64,000 nucleotides of DNA from Viscum album (lineage: Eukaryota; Streptophyta; Magnoliopsida; Santalales; Viscaceae): positions 1 through 64,000 of the forward strand of contig CAUJRU010000137.1 of NCBI GenBank assembly GCA_963277665.1, written 5' to 3'. A model generated the notes under the pieces. The model saw nothing but the letters and a program-made list of their open reading frames with translations. It was not told where the DNA came from and did no database searches. A program made the translations under genes and the position numbers. Numbering within the stretch: position 1 is the first letter of the stretch; every line of letters begins with the position of its first letter. Shown in pieces: positions 48,250 through 61,442 of this stretch.

Positions 48250-48800
48250 TTCCCATGAGTGTGGACTCCCCTGGATCAATCCCACATAGTTTCCACTAAA
48301 AGGGTCTCCCAAAAAAGGCTGCAAATGGTTCTATACCATGGTGGAGTGATAGTTATTATTATCTGAAAACACCACCAAGGTTAGGTGATTCTCCCAACTA
48401 TATCCAAATTACAACATCCAATCCTGAGTCATTCCCTCTATATCTAGAATAGTCCTCTCTATCTAGATATCATTTTGGGGGTGAAACACAATTCTAAAAT
48501 GAAACTAAGTCCCAGAGGCATCTTATAATCCTCTATGAAATTATGATGTAAAGAAATAATCATGGTGTGAAACAAACATTGATGGTACTCCATGAAGTTG
48601 AACTATCTTCAGTACATAAAGTCCACCAAGCTCTCTTTTGAACACTTCTCTCATATAGCTCAGAAGTGGTCCAACTTGGTGAGCCAATTGATAATAAACC
48701 AAATAGAATTTTGTCCTCTAGTGGATTATGGGATCTCCTTTAAAAATATTAAATAAATATCATCCCACTTCCACTCTTGATCCTCAAGGGGTTGAGCTAA
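48250..48800 (-). pseudogene. E2 integrase remnant
   Basis: Minus strand at about 48668-48725 reads GQNSIWFIINWLTKLDHF, matching the gypsy integrase core block G-x-DAIWVIVDRLTKSAHF. Upstream, EWKWDDI matches the EWKWEHI block that opens the core. Downstream, FNFMEYHQCLF fits the RLHGVPVSI region. Stops and frame changes break the sequence. The first catalytic aspartate region (MDFV) is degraded. Confidence 0.78.
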
Positions 48801-49879
48801 ACCGACTAGAACCTAGTTCTCCTCCTCCACCTACCAATAAGAAAGGCATCGAGAGAGAAAGTTAACAACACAATTCTTCATCCATGGCCACCAGAACTGA
48901 AATCACGGGTCCTGGTATATCTTCACCACGCATATATGTACTTACAATGGGATTTATGAAACTCTCTCAACACCTTCACTCAGAATTTCATCAGTACTAT
49001 CATCCTACCTTATAAAATGATGACATTGTTACCACCTTCAGAAAATTCATTAGGAGATTTTTCGGTAGGAAAATGAATAAAAAAGGTTTTATAGACATTA
49101 TCCCTAAGATGAGACTCCATAATAATATATAGAATAACTATAGTAACAACCATTTAATGGAGATAAGTGGAACCATCCTCAAATATTAAAGACAACTACA
49201 ATGGGAAAAAGTTCTCTAACCCCTCACTCAACAACTATGAACAATATCTCCGACTGAGATCATCTGTCACCACATTCCCCTTCTTGGGAGTATAGAATAT
49301 TTTGAAGTGATAATATTTTACATTCTATATCCACTACCTATTTATCATGTTAAGATCCTTATATGAAAATATAATCATGAGACACTTGTGGTCAAAATAT
49401 ATGATGAAACACTCACCCATAAGGCTGTGTCACAACATTTCACAATGAAGACCATCACTACCAGCTCAAGATCAAGGGATTTGTAGTTTTACTAATAATA
49501 TAACATCTATTTAGAACCATAAACAATTACTTAATACCTTTTCATTTGGAAACATTCAATCCTAGAAATGGAGGCATCAATGAATACGACATAATCAATT
49601 CCCTCCTATGGTATTCTCAAGATGGGGGGCTCATTAACCTCTACCGCCACTCTTGAAATGTATATTGGTACCTCTTTATCCATATGAAATGACCCCCCTT
49701 CAAGTTCAAGGTATTTAATGGTGTAAATATCCTATATAAATTGTCCATAAATCAACTTGTGTATCCTACTAACCCAAGGAAGCTATGTACCAATGTTGCG
49801 CTCTTGAGTGACTCCCAAGCTAACAATGCCCAACCTTCATTGAGTGCACCACCACACCCTCAGTTGAGATGACATGTTA

Positions 49880-50440
49880 TAGAAAGTGGACCTATCAAAT
49901 CCAAAACTGACACTCTATGATGTTCCCATAAATATGGTTCTCTATAAGTATGTCTAGGAGTATCCTATAGTGTCTCATGTGCTCATACTCGAACGTTGAG
50001 TACACTTGGATGTCATTGATGAAAACCAACATGAACCGGCATAAGAAATGATGAATGATCTAGTTCATGGGTCCCATGAACACTATTAGGGAGTTCATAA
50101 TTCTAAAATTCATCACCAGGTATTCATAATTACCATAATGACAAAGAAATTTCATATTTGGTTTATCCTCTTCCTGAACATGGAACTAGTGGAAGCCTGA
50201 TCTGAGGTCAAACTTAAAGAACCATCTCACCCATATAAACTAGTAAAATAGTTTATTAATCATTGGTACTAGATATATATTATTCATGGTCACATATTTT
50301 TGGAAATGATAATCCACAAATAACATAAATCACTCATCTTCCTTCTTGGTGAACAAAACTAGGGAAATCTAGGGTGACACACTAGGACTAACAAATCCCT
50401 TCCTCCGTAAATCCTAAAATCACACCTTCAACTGAGGATG
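49880..50440 (-). pseudogene. E2 reverse transcriptase remnant
   Basis: Minus-strand blocks in order: GFVSPSVSP and FTKKEDE, matching [31 protein letters not shown] followed by a stop and FHVQEEDKPN, matching KIDLRSGYHQLRVKEEDIPK; GNYEYLVMNFRIMNSLIVFM; then RFMLVFINDIQVYS. The catalytic FIDD reads FIND, so one aspartate is now asparagine. RNase H should follow at roughly 49200-49500 but was not resolved. Gag should lie at 50900-52500 and is too decayed to outline. Confidence 0.86.
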
Positions 50441-50899
50441 ATATGTAGGAGACATATAATTTTATATCCTAAATATAGGGGCGGTACTAAGGTGAAATTC
50501 TATGAATAATTAATCCTCTAGTTGGGGAGGTAAGCATAGAACATCCTCAAGGAAGATGTTCTCATGCTCCAACATCACTGTAGGAAACTGATCGATCATA
50601 GTATCTACTTATCCAATGGTCATACTACCCAACATGTGAGTAATAAGAAATATCCTATTTGGAATGATCATAACCTACATAGACTACATTTTCTTCTCAT
50701 TGATGTTGTAAAACCTTGTCCCATCAACATGGACATAACACGTCCTCCACCCAAAACAATCAATCTAGAGATGAAATGTAAATAGTCATTCCATAAATAA
50801 GATCGAATCATAAGGACTCGTCATTTCAATAAATAGGCCTCATAAGAATATATATCCTACAATATTCATGCCACACAATCAAATTTAGTTTGTGATCAT

Positions 50900-52534
50900 T
50901 AAATCTCCTTTGGTTGGAGACTTTAAGTCCATGGTTTGATCTAAGGTCTCAACCAGAATCTCTAAGTATTGAACAAGAGAAGTGGATTCAAAAATAGTGG
51001 ATCATACCTATTTATGTCAATACCGTATCTAAAGTAGGGAATGAAAAAATATTACTTCTAATCATTCCTTGAGCCTATGGGTAAAAGGTATTCAATACTT
51101 ATAGTTTCCTCATCCCATACCACCATCTCCCTGAGCCTAGTGTGGGACACCAAGAGGTGGCAGTGGAAAAAGGTAAAACCATCTACCACCTCCTGATTAT
51201 CTATATACTCCTATGATACATATTCTACCGTGAATACCTACATGCTATTACCAATATATCTTCTAAGGTATTACATCTTCTGTCTACCTATTACATCTAT
51301 TTTGGGTCATATAATCCCACATGTGATTTCCCCAATCATCATAAGAGAAACACCACCTATCACTCAGCTGACTAGAACCATCTTGAGAGACTAAAATTAT
51401 AGACCCTCTATCTTTATACCATCTCCTAATGCATATCTCATCCCGAGATCCCTATGAATTCCATAAAATACTTGTTAACAATTCTTAAATCCTATATGAA
51501 AACTAACAGATCCAACTATCAGTATCTTCTCATCCATAAATATCTCAACCACTAAATCCCACTCCGGCACCCCAGAATAAGTATGAATTCAAAGATATAT
51601 CAAACCAACCCGAATATATTGGTGTATAGCCTCTATAAGTTCCATAATTTAAATAAAAAATCTAAAATGATATCTATAGAGTATAATGAGAGGTTTTTAA
51701 CCTTGATAAATACACTTCCATGGTCATTCATCCTTGTTAAAGCTATAGAATCTCCTAGATACGCATCACTCACAATGTGGTTGGATGGAACTCCTCCCGA
51801 AATAGACACAATAACTCTATCCAAGAAATATTTTTTTCATCATGTGTTCGAGTCACCATACTCCAGCATCACCCTATAGATACCAAAAAAGACTCACCAC
51901 TATAACCGTTATCAAATATTGAGGTGTCCTTACAAGGTGAAAAACTTATGTAACTACCTGTATCCATTCATCAACTTTCTGGGGGTATGGCTCACCCAGA
52001 AAAATAGGAAGTAACTACCTATAGAAATCATGGAGTGTTCTCAACCTACACATATCCTTAGCCAATATTTTTGATACAACTAATTTTTCAATGGGTGGGG
52101 GAAATACTAGAAAATCACCTCAAGTTATCGCCTCTTATAAGTCCCTACACTAAACCCACATCACTATAAATATCATCCTCATGATCCTACTAAAAATTCC
52201 TAGATTACTACCATTGTGGAGGCATCCTAAAATAATCCATATGTATTTTGGTAAAATAGTATAATTGGGGAGTTGAATCAAGAAGTAAATGGAAATATAA
52301 CTCATTATTATTTGACACATGTAACAATTTACTCCCTAAAACCATTTACCACATGTACTGAGATAACATAAAGGCTTTTAAATCCCTAGTGAATGGATGT
52401 ATCATCCACCACACCAAAAAATGGTTTCCCTATCCTGATATTCAAACTGTAAACACTTTAACACATTCTCTTAAGTTCCCAAACCAATCCTCACTACTAT
52501 AAAATATCCAAATTCTGGTCCTAAGTAGAAAAAT
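50900..52534 (-). other. E2 gag/protease region, not resolved
   Basis: By position between PBS and RT this should be gag and protease. Minus-strand frames are broken throughout. The small frame 51633-51824 contains GGVPSNHIVSDAYLG but no recognisable motif, and the overlapping plus-strand frame 51583-51879 is antisense. I could not confirm any gag or protease signature. Confidence 0.4.
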
Positions 52535-52546
52535 TCCCTGATACCA
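52535..52546 (-). other. E2 primer binding site
   Basis: Minus strand reads TGGTATCAGGGA directly inside the 5' LTR. It matches TGGTATCAGAGC at the first nine bases and in context resembles the E1 site. Confidence 0.8.
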
Positions 52547-52550
52547 CTCT

Positions 52551-55191
52551 ATCACAGCCCAACCCATCGGAGCCCACCTAACCAGAGGTGAGATGAGTGT
52601 GACACCCCATGCCCACCACTAATAGGCTAGTGGAAAATGACCATCATTGGGTAGGCATAACACCCACATGGTAGGCCTTATCCTAACATGCTTTTGTACA
52701 TGAACACATCTCCAAATACCCATAAAATTATGAATGGTAAATAAAAAGTGTACCCAAATGTATTCACACATCTATATCCCACAATATAATAAGAAAAAGT
52801 AATATAAATCATAAATTTCCAAATACAAGCCCACAAAAACTGATAAAATATTCTAACCAACTAAGAAATAGGGTACTCTTATCAAATGAAACACCTAGTG
52901 AAAACCATGATCATCCTTGATCAGCTATGATATGCCTACTACTATTCTTCCTAGTACTCCATCAACGGTTTTTTGTCTACATAAGACATGACAATTATCG
53001 AATGATACTACGTAGGTGTGATTATTCAATACCTATTAGTAAACCTTGTAATAAACACATAGAATCAAGTGATTCATCATATTCTTATCACAAAGGCATT
53101 TTAATCAGAGTATGAATTATAAATATAAGAAAACCCATATATACTCTTGATAGACACCAAGTCTCAATGAGGTCTCAGTAATACTGCTAGCCATAGAATT
53201 CTACTCAAAGCATCAAGGTAATTCCCGTTTTGGAGAACTCACTCCATCATCCATTATATCCATGATGACGCTAATTCAAGAGTCCATGCTCATTGGGATT
53301 CTCTCCTAATAAACATACACAAGAACTCTATTGATCTCAATACACATATCAAGGATCTTACCCATGAAATCTATGGTATATTGAACTTTTCCTAAAATAA
53401 CCCACTAATTAGGGGATCATACACCCATGTAAGTTGGTTATGATGATACATCAAACCCCACCTATAGAAGAATAAGGAATGATAAAGGATCACATCCTAG
53501 GTCCCACCAATGTATTGAAAAACTCTCTATGTGACTAATCTCATAGAGGGTATCACAATCCTATGATTGAGATGTAATGCCACATTATACCCTTATAGGG
53601 ATGGACAAAGAAAAAACACCCAATTGATACTAGTATACTCTGAATAGATAGATGGATCCAAGGTTCCATAAATAATGTATGTGATGTGTATTGGAAGTAC
53701 ATATCATGTCTTCACCAACTTAGGTCTTTCTGTGTACTTTCGATTGTTCCCATTTACTTTGGGTCATTCCCATGTACTTTGGTTATTCTGGTATACCTAG
53801 TTGTCTTTATACCCTTGTACCCTAGGGTATAAGGCATGCTTCCTTCCTCAGGTCACATAGTATGTCACACATTTCATAGGATGTTTGAAATTTTTATTCA
53901 CACATAAACCCTAACCGCCATAGTTAGAGTCCACATGGAGTGTATTCTTCGGACTACACACTATATAGTCAGCGTTTTTTTTAAAATACATAAACTTCAT
54001 GTGTATTCTTCTCAAGCCACTACAACCACTAAATATATTGATAATCATACTGACAAACATTAATATATGTTTTACCTCATTCGATCTATTGTGATGGATA
54101 GATTCTAGCCACCCATTGCCTCAGGAATCACCTCTCATTGCACTGCACCACTATTACATGTCAAACCACAAATCAGGGTCTCCCAATATGATCATAAAAT
54201 CACTATAATTGTCACACAATGATACCTTTCCATCAATAATGGACATGAAACATGGTATCAATCCATTTTACTGAACATATATTTCACAATGCTTGACTAT
54301 CGAGTATTTTTTGAATCACTATCCAAATAAAACCCCCCAAAAAAATTTGGATTAACTTAGGAAGAAATAAACAAAACCCAATGAGAGAAAAGAACCTCGC
54401 CCATTTTTCTGGTTTTACACTATTTGTTTCCAATATAGTTATGAATTAAGAGAACAAATAAATAAACAATAATCAAATATCAACAATCTGCAAATCTTAG
54501 GGAGATAAACCAACACCAGAAAATCATGATCGACCATAAAATAAATTTATCATTGGAATTGACTCTTTTTCATCATGGGATAAATAAATAAGGAATATAA
54601 AAACACCCTACCTTTAGTTTTTATTGATCACTAATGAATAATGGCTCCATGTTACAGTTGTTGATGAGATACATGAGTTTGATTAGAACATTTATTTCCA
54701 AAGCATGATTTGTCTTTAATCGTAAAAGAGTCCTACTCCAATAGTCCTATATCAATACCTAAGATAAAGTGGATAACCCTAGTTATTTTAGATAATAAAT
54801 TTTTAATAGGATAGGATTAGGTTTGATTAATTAACAAATAAAAAAATAAATTTATTTATTTAATAATCTACCATCAACAGTGCTCAAGCCAAATGGCTGA
54901 TGCACACAAAGATTATGTTGTGCATTGTGTGAACCCCACATTATGGATTTAATGGAATCCTACATTTTTTATATGAGAACCAGTTTTGAAGTTAATTAAT
55001 TATTTCATATAAACCATGTGTGCATGATATAATATATTTAAAAAATTTATGATATCAATATATATCCTCTATGGTCCCTGTAATCCTATACTAACTTTGT
55101 ATCTAGATTTGAAAATATAATTTAAAATATACCAATGAAATTCTCGAAAAAATATATTCATTATATATTTGATATATTGAGGTATTTTCCT
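52551..55191 (-). repeat. E2 5' LTR
   Basis: Right copy of the LTR pair, with the same order of shared words as the left copy. Its minus-strand start is near 55191. The two LTRs differ at many sites and by small indels, so the insertion is old. Confidence 0.85.
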
Positions 55192-55700
55192 GTTGACAAG
55201 GAGTTACTCAAAATATTTTAAAGATATATTTTCATCTCTTGAATTTATCTTACACTCACTTCCTCTTATTTGTTTCATTATTATGAAGATTCTGTTTAAA
55301 GTTTTCTTATCCCATAATTATTTAAAAATGATCATTATTTATTGTCTATTTTTAAAATATACATTTATAATCCCATATTTTTTTAAAAATAATGTTCTTG
55401 ATATGTTTCTTATTTTATTTATATATTTCTGTGTCATCTTCTGAAGGGTTTTCATTGAAGTAAATATTCTTTTTATGTTAAAAGAATTTAATATTTCTCT
55501 TGTCTTTCTAGGTATTTTTTCTAGTGAATCCATCCATGTTATTTTTCTAAAAGGATTATTTTTATGTTTTATGAAAAAATTTATGAAACCCATTCCTTCT
55601 AATGGGTTAATTATGCAATGGTGGATTTATTTTTTTCATGATCATGTGGGAAACATATGTATGATTTGTCATTATGTAATCATTATACCTAAGAATTATA
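55192..55700. other. AT-rich flank of E2
   Basis: No gene recognised. Two open frames on opposite strands (55193-55444 plus, 55339-55593 minus) overlap and have AT-driven composition. Neither shows a family motif. Confidence 0.4.
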
Positions 55701-56805
55701 TATCCCACTAAAGAATTTGGTAAAGCATTATATCTATTGAGATTACTATGTTATGGTCCACGGGTGGTTCACCGAGTCTATTATGTTATGGTACATAGTT
55801 AATTACCATATTATATTATGATATGAATGAAATTGTGGTTAACCTTGACATAAGTTATAAATAGTCATTCTTATGTGGAATGAGATATAAGCTAAAGAAT
55901 TATATGTATATGATATATATAATTTATATCATATTATATGAAAATTGTGATTTTCATATATAATGGGGTATATTGTTCCATACATCTTATGATTTTAACT
56001 ATTAGATTTAATTCCTTTTATGGGTAAATAATAAATAGTTATCATTTTTATCATCACACCACATCAGTATAGCATTTAACGGTTTAATTTTTATGATAAA
56101 ATTCATAAGAGATTAATGCATATGATGAATTTTTTAACCAATGTATTAACTCATATAAGTAAATATGAAGAACACGTGAAGGCCCAATAAAAGTGTCCAT
56201 ATCCATGTGATGGTGGATGAATGAGTTCTATATATAGTTATAAACTCTCTAGTACCCTTTTCTTTATTATTCTTTCTCCTTTTCACCTAAGGCACTAGCT
56301 TCTTATGGAGGAAGATCATATCCCATTTGAAAATTTTATGATTCAACTTGACCTATGGATACCTTCATAGGATGGAATTATTTAGGTTTCCACTCTATTT
56401 ATCATTATCAACCACATTATATGAAGATAAAGATGCAGTAGAAACTAATTGGTGTAAGATTTTCAAATATTATGACAATTCTTCATCCTTTATTATAGTA
56501 AGGTTTCATTTTATTTCCTGGGTGATCATAAAGCGGGGATTAAATCACTTCTACACATTTTAATAATTATTATTAGATCCTAAAAAATCATTATAGTGGT
56601 TTCAAAGTATATTATAAAGGGTTATCTGATTCTTGGGGATTATCAAATATTAACTTGTAGAAAAGTGTGTGTCTCTACCTAAGGTCACCATTATGATGAA
56701 TATATTTTCATGACCATAGAGTTTGGGAAATTTAATTCTTTAATAGGATCATATCGATGTCATGTTGGACATGTTCATATGAGGGAATTTTATTCCAACA
56801 TTACA
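55700..56805 (+). repeat. Probable LTR upstream of PBS at 56807
   Basis: The right end (TATTCCAACATTACA) directly precedes a good PBS, and TATATATAG at 56229 is followed by a C/T-rich leader (about 56250-56290), as in an LTR promoter. The left edge is a guess because no second LTR was found. Ends of the type ATTCCAACA are common in copia LTRs. Confidence 0.5.
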
Positions 56806-56806
56806 T

Positions 56807-56817
56807 TGGTATCAGAG
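56807..56817 (+). other. Primer binding site, best-preserved in the window
   Basis: TGGTATCAGAG matches eleven of the twelve bases of the initiator-methionine tRNA complement (the twelfth is T). No gag follows: within about 120 bp the sequence turns into the motif cluster at 56938. Confidence 0.75.
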
Positions 56818-56937
56818 TATCCCATGATCTTGGGTTTATGAAATCATGCATGAAATGACGAAATATAAGAAAAATATCATCATTTTGATCTATTTTCCAT
56901 GTATGACACCTTTTTTATCTTTATGAATTATTCCCAA

Positions 56938-57303
56938 CTCACAGAAGGGTTATTTTAGTTTACCTTTACGTATATGGTTTTACATAAAGGCTGTTATTAT
57001 TTACCTTCATATAAAAGAATATATGTAAAATTCATCAAAATATACCTTTATGAAATAGGGGTGTACGTAATGGTAATCATTTTTAAATTTATGTAATAGA
57101 ATTATGTAAAGGTAGTTTCTATATTAACTTTACCGAAGAGGTAACTCTCATACAACCCTTGTGTTAAAAAGGTTTCATAAAGGTAATCTATGCATTTTCA
57201 ATATGTGGGAGAAAAAAAGTTTTCATTACCTTTATAAAGGGGGCTATATAGAGGTAAAGGATTTTAACTTCACTTGGGTAATCACCCATATGTAATGGTA
57301 AAG
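56938..57303. repeat. Cluster of TACCTTTA/TAAAGGTA motifs, DNA-transposon end?
   Basis: About ten short motifs of the form TTACCTTTA, in both orientations, lie within 345 bp: near 56961, 56983, 57001, 57042, 57106, 57126, 57175, 57224, 57251 and 57291. The cluster begins with CTCACAGAAGGG, which is close to the CACTACAGAA type of terminus used by plant CACTA (En/Spm) transposons. Subterminal arrays of a short motif in both orientations are where CACTA transposases bind. No opposite terminus was found, so this would be a truncated end. Confidence 0.5.
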
Positions 57304-57319
57304 TAAAAAACATAAAAAA

Positions 57320-58260
57320 TTATATTTTTTTTAAGTTTTCATATAATTTATAAAATATTGAAAAATCGTAGAAAATGGTAATTGGGGTTATTTTAATTTA
57401 TGAAAAAAATTAATTATAAATAGTTTAGAATTAATTACATAAATGTGTGTGAGACATCTATTTATTAAATGTTTCAAAATATTAAGTGTTAATATTTAAA
57501 ATACATTTTACCTAATTATATGGCATGCCTCATGATTAAGAAATGAAAATTTTTATTTAATAATCATAAGGGGTAAGTTATAAACGGTTTATAAATTGTA
57601 AAATAAGGATGAAATATAAAAATTGCTTATATATTGAATTATATATAATATTTAATTTGAGGTATTCAAACTAAAAGGGTCTTATTTAGATATTTTTTAT
57701 ACCACATCAAAAGTTATTTTTATGATTGATATGAAAATGGTTTATGTAATAATAATTTTATAATAATAATAATTCATAGATTTATAAATTAAAATGTTGA
57801 GGATAAAATATTAAATAGTTTATATTTTGAATTATGAAAATTTTATAATTAATTATTGAGAATTGTAAAATTTAATAGCCTTATTTTGAATATTATTTGA
57901 ACTACATCAAAATATTTTTGATGAATGATTTGATATTTATTTAATATTAGAGTATATGATATTTAGATTAGGAAAAATGGTTACATAATATAAATTAAAT
58001 TATAAAATTGTTATAATTCATAAAAATATCAGGTATTTAAAGTAAAAAATCTATATAATAAAGAATATAAAATAGTTCATATTGGATTGATTATAATCGA
58101 GTTTATATGAAAAATTATGTAATGTCCATAATATTAACTAATTGATAAAATTGTTTATAGTTAACTTTTATTTATGATTCATTCATAAATGGTTATCCCA
58201 TGTTTAAATATTATAATTGATTATTTATTTAAATGATATTCCCTACTTTATTCATAGTTA
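57320..58260. repeat. Degenerate ~195-bp tandem repeat in AT-rich DNA
   Basis: Two stretches match with an offset of about 194-198 bp: one around 57605-57740 and one around 57799-57940. Shared words include CTTATTT, ACATCAAAA and the series GGATAAAATATTAAATAGTT versus GGATGAAATATAAAAATTGC. A third, weaker partial copy begins near 58059. The composition is so AT-rich that chance similarity is a concern. Confidence 0.4.
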
Positions 58261-61020
58261 TATGTTGTTCGTATTATGAATGTGTATTCTTTAGTTTAAC
58301 TATTAAACTAATTCTAGAGATTAACATACATGCATCTACATTTTAGTATGACAAAAGGATTTTGTTTCCATCTACCTTGACGTCAGTTTATAATTTTATT
58401 TATAAGATTGAATTTGGTAATTAAATATATTTTATACGTATTAGGTGTAAGAATTATAATGAATTTGATTATATCTTCAGTAAAGTATCCCAGAGTAGAG
58501 GGACTTTGTGTCGAACTACCTACCTACCTAGAGGCTTATTCCTTCTTTAGGACGGTGAATGTGGTAGAATATATATGGGTTTAGACATACTCATATAGAT
58601 TTTTTCCATCTAAAAAAATTATATATCCTTTACATGAATGTTTCATATACTTTATGCGTGAGATGCATTTAGATATCCGTAAATATGTTTGAATTCTATT
58701 TTAGGGTGAGTGACCTAAACTATGAGTTGTGTAAAGAGTTACACATCATTTAGGTTTGAACATATTTTTTTAGTTGGGGTAATTGTATTACAGACTAAAA
58801 TCATTAGACTTGTGCATGAATAAAATAAAATAACATGAGATAAGATGGTGAGATTAAATCCCATTTATGTATTAAGTGTATGACTCCTTTCAAAGTGGAA
58901 CTTGTCAAGACCTCAACCATCCTATCAGGTATTTTCAAACAAAATTTGGTTTTTTCTATATTATCTTATGTAATTTGGGAAAATAATGGGTAAATCTAGA
59001 TTATCTAATCAGGTAGTCTTATTCCAAATATTTTCTCCCTTAAATTTTCATTTTTATCCTATTCCTAGAATTTTCTTTAGGTTACGCTTATTTAGGAAAC
59101 CATTAGGAATGATACTATATGAAGGATTTTGGTATTATCCATATGATATATTTGGATAATGTTTTATCCACTAAATTATATAAAAACATTAATTCTAATG
59201 ATTAGGATGAACACCTACCTAAATAAATAAGCAGTGATATGAACACCCAAGAAATATAATTTCTTAGTGAAAGATGGATCTTGGCCCACTAATGGGTATA
59301 ATGATTTATAAGGGTTCATCATTTCAATGGGATCCCATTTAGAAATTCCCCTTTTAAATGAAAATAAAACATGGTACTCATCTAAAAAAGGCATTTTTTT
59401 TGTAAATTCATAACATCATCATCATCAAACTAAAAATTTCAAATAAATCCTTGAAATGATAAGTTTAATGTAAAAATATTCTAGGATTGAAAACATATGA
59501 AATGTTATTAAGGAAAATTCAATTTTTCAGAGAAACAACTTCTTGAATAAATGATCATGTGATTATCATGGGTTACGGTCAAACAGAATTTCAATTTTAC
59601 TCCTAATGCGGAACAATGGTTGTCCAGTGTCATATCTCTAGAAGAAAGGGTTGGGAGTCTCAAAATATTATCCCTTATGTATATCTTAGTGATTTTTTCA
59701 TAATTTTGAATCATTCAAGGATGATGATTGTTTTTTTAGTTTTTTATTTAACAAATTTAAAACAAATGAAACATAAGTCAACTCAAAAATTAGTGAAAGG
59801 GGTTGGATCAAGGGTTGAACACTCAGATTCAACATCATTATCTAGTTCTTATCTGACAATGGTGTCAATATCATTCTTCCCTTTCTCTCATATGTCTAAT
59901 TCTTGATTATGAACATACACAAGACAAATATCCCCCAATACATCCAGTTCCACCTCTTTCATATTGAAAAGGAAATGAACACACAAGATCAAATTATTCA
60001 TATTCTCAACTCCATGCTCCATCATATGTTGTTAATCCCTCAATCTGCAGTGCTCCAACGGTATGCATTCTGTACTGAGATAGGGAGGGGGAGATGATTT
60101 GATAAATTCTAGGATACAGAAGCTCATTGGGAATTTTATATTAATATCATCCATCTTCTTTATTCCATTTTTCTATTGCATCAAGGATGATTCCAAGAAA
60201 TAAATAAATAATTGGTTTCTTGTGTGTTATTATCTGAGGACTCCTCCATCAGGTTAGATATCTATAGATATATTGTTTAAAAGGTCGTGTAATAGAATGG
60301 AGAATGTGGAAGAACATTAAGAATCATGGGTGGAAAAAACAACATGGCACAATTAAAAAAAGAAAAATTATTGTTAACATGTGGAATGAAATTACATAAT
60401 GAAATCTACAATGGAATAAAAACATAGTTTGAAGATTCTGAATGTCACTAATGGGGGAGAGTGAAAGATATTTGATGGATATTGAATAATTTATCATCTT
60501 ATTTAGTTTCAAGGTGAGATTCTTAGATAGATTAAATGTTTTCAGCTCTATTGGTTGTGATTAATTCTATCATGAGTGTCTTAGTTCTGTGATCTTGCAT
60601 GTATTTATATTTTTTCGAGTGTTTCGCAGATCCAATGGATGTAGGATGTTTCTTGACATTACAATTGGGATTTTTCATGAAAACCTATCTAGGCCAAGGC
60701 TTATTTGGAATTGATGTTAAAATTGGTCAAAGGAATAGATGAATTTCGGCTACAATGTTCGTCTTGAGTATTGAACTTACTGTAAACAGAAAAATAGAAT
60801 AATTACTTTTATAAAGAAATTATTATTCATATATATAGATATCTATATTATTTTCTTTTCATTTTTGTTTTTTTGTTTTTCTTTGTTTTCCCATATTATT
60901 CAGCCTTGAAAGGGGTATTCTCACATGGGGACTTATTGGAATCGGGTCATCTTCTCCATGACTTTGCTCTCCAGGGGTTATGATATCTACCTTCAGCATG
61001 GCTGGTTTCATTGATGGGAA
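58260..61020. other. Unassigned DNA left of E6
   Basis: Nothing recognised with confidence. The stretch from 59500 to 60750 is less AT-rich and may hold worn coding DNA, but its frames (59616-59906, 59903-60097 plus) have no family motif. Long T-rich runs lie near 60850-60890. Confidence 0.35.
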
Positions 61021-61024
61021 TCAA

Positions 61025-61431
61025 TTTCTATAAGGGCCACATCAAAGTTTCATTGTAACAAAAACACACAAAATGAGAAGCAAAACTGAGCAACATAAAA
61101 TTTAATGTGGTACAACCAGATGACCTATGTCCACGAGAGAAGGGGTCAGTTTCTCTATTCACTCCCTTAGGATATTATTGTAGGAATAAAAAACTACACA
61201 TACTCCACTTAAAAATACATGAGATGTGATCCTGTTATTTAGAGACTAAGAAAACAAAGTTGTCAAGGGTTGGTTCATAAACCCTTGAAGTTTCTCTAGC
61301 TTCCTTTTGTGCATTTGTAATGTCAGTTGTTGTCCATTGCACTACCCACCAAAGGAGAACCTAAAGTGTGGAGTTGTTTCTAACAGAGGACTCCCACAAA
61401 TCACTCTCCCAAATTGGGAGTGGCCCCCACA
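61025..61431 (-). repeat. E6 3' LTR, truncated or diverged
   Basis: Matches 63412-63813 along its length, for example ACAAAATGAGAAGCAAAA, GATGACCTAT, CATGAGATGTGATCC and GGACTCCCACAAATCACTCT. The minus-strand start is TGTGGGGGCC at 61431. Below about 61020 the similarity fades, so the last 450 bp or so of the LTR is absent or unrecognisable. Confidence 0.82.
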
Positions 61432-61442
61432 AATCTCCCACT
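61432..61442 (-). other. E6 polypurine tract
   Basis: Minus strand reads AGTGGGAGATT directly before TGTGGGGGCC. This matches the AAGTGGGAGAT motif that commonly precedes copia 3' LTRs. Confidence 0.75.

Larger units (their letters stand above)
45036..55191 (-). mobile_element. E2: Ty3/gypsy chromovirus-like LTR retrotransposon
   Basis: Two matching blocks of about 2.65 kb flank an internal region of about 4.85 kb. The block at 45075-45230 matches 52590-52745, and the block at 47275-47560 matches 54770-55040, at equal spacing. The minus strand of the internal region carries RT and integrase blocks in gypsy order, and a PBS lies beside the right-hand LTR. The PBS context (GTGATAGAG before TGGTATCA) and the LTR bases next to it resemble E1, so the two are related subfamilies. 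E2 is more decayed than E1, with no open frame over 100 codons. Confidence 0.87.

Noticed and set aside
51583..51879. 98-codon plus-strand frame
   Set aside because: Antisense to the presumed gag/protease part of E2; no recognisable motif.
55193..55711. Overlapping AT-driven frames on both strands that look like membrane proteins (F/I/L-rich)
   Set aside because: Hydrophobic composition is what AT-rich random DNA gives on translation; no start context, no homologous motif, and the strands overlap.
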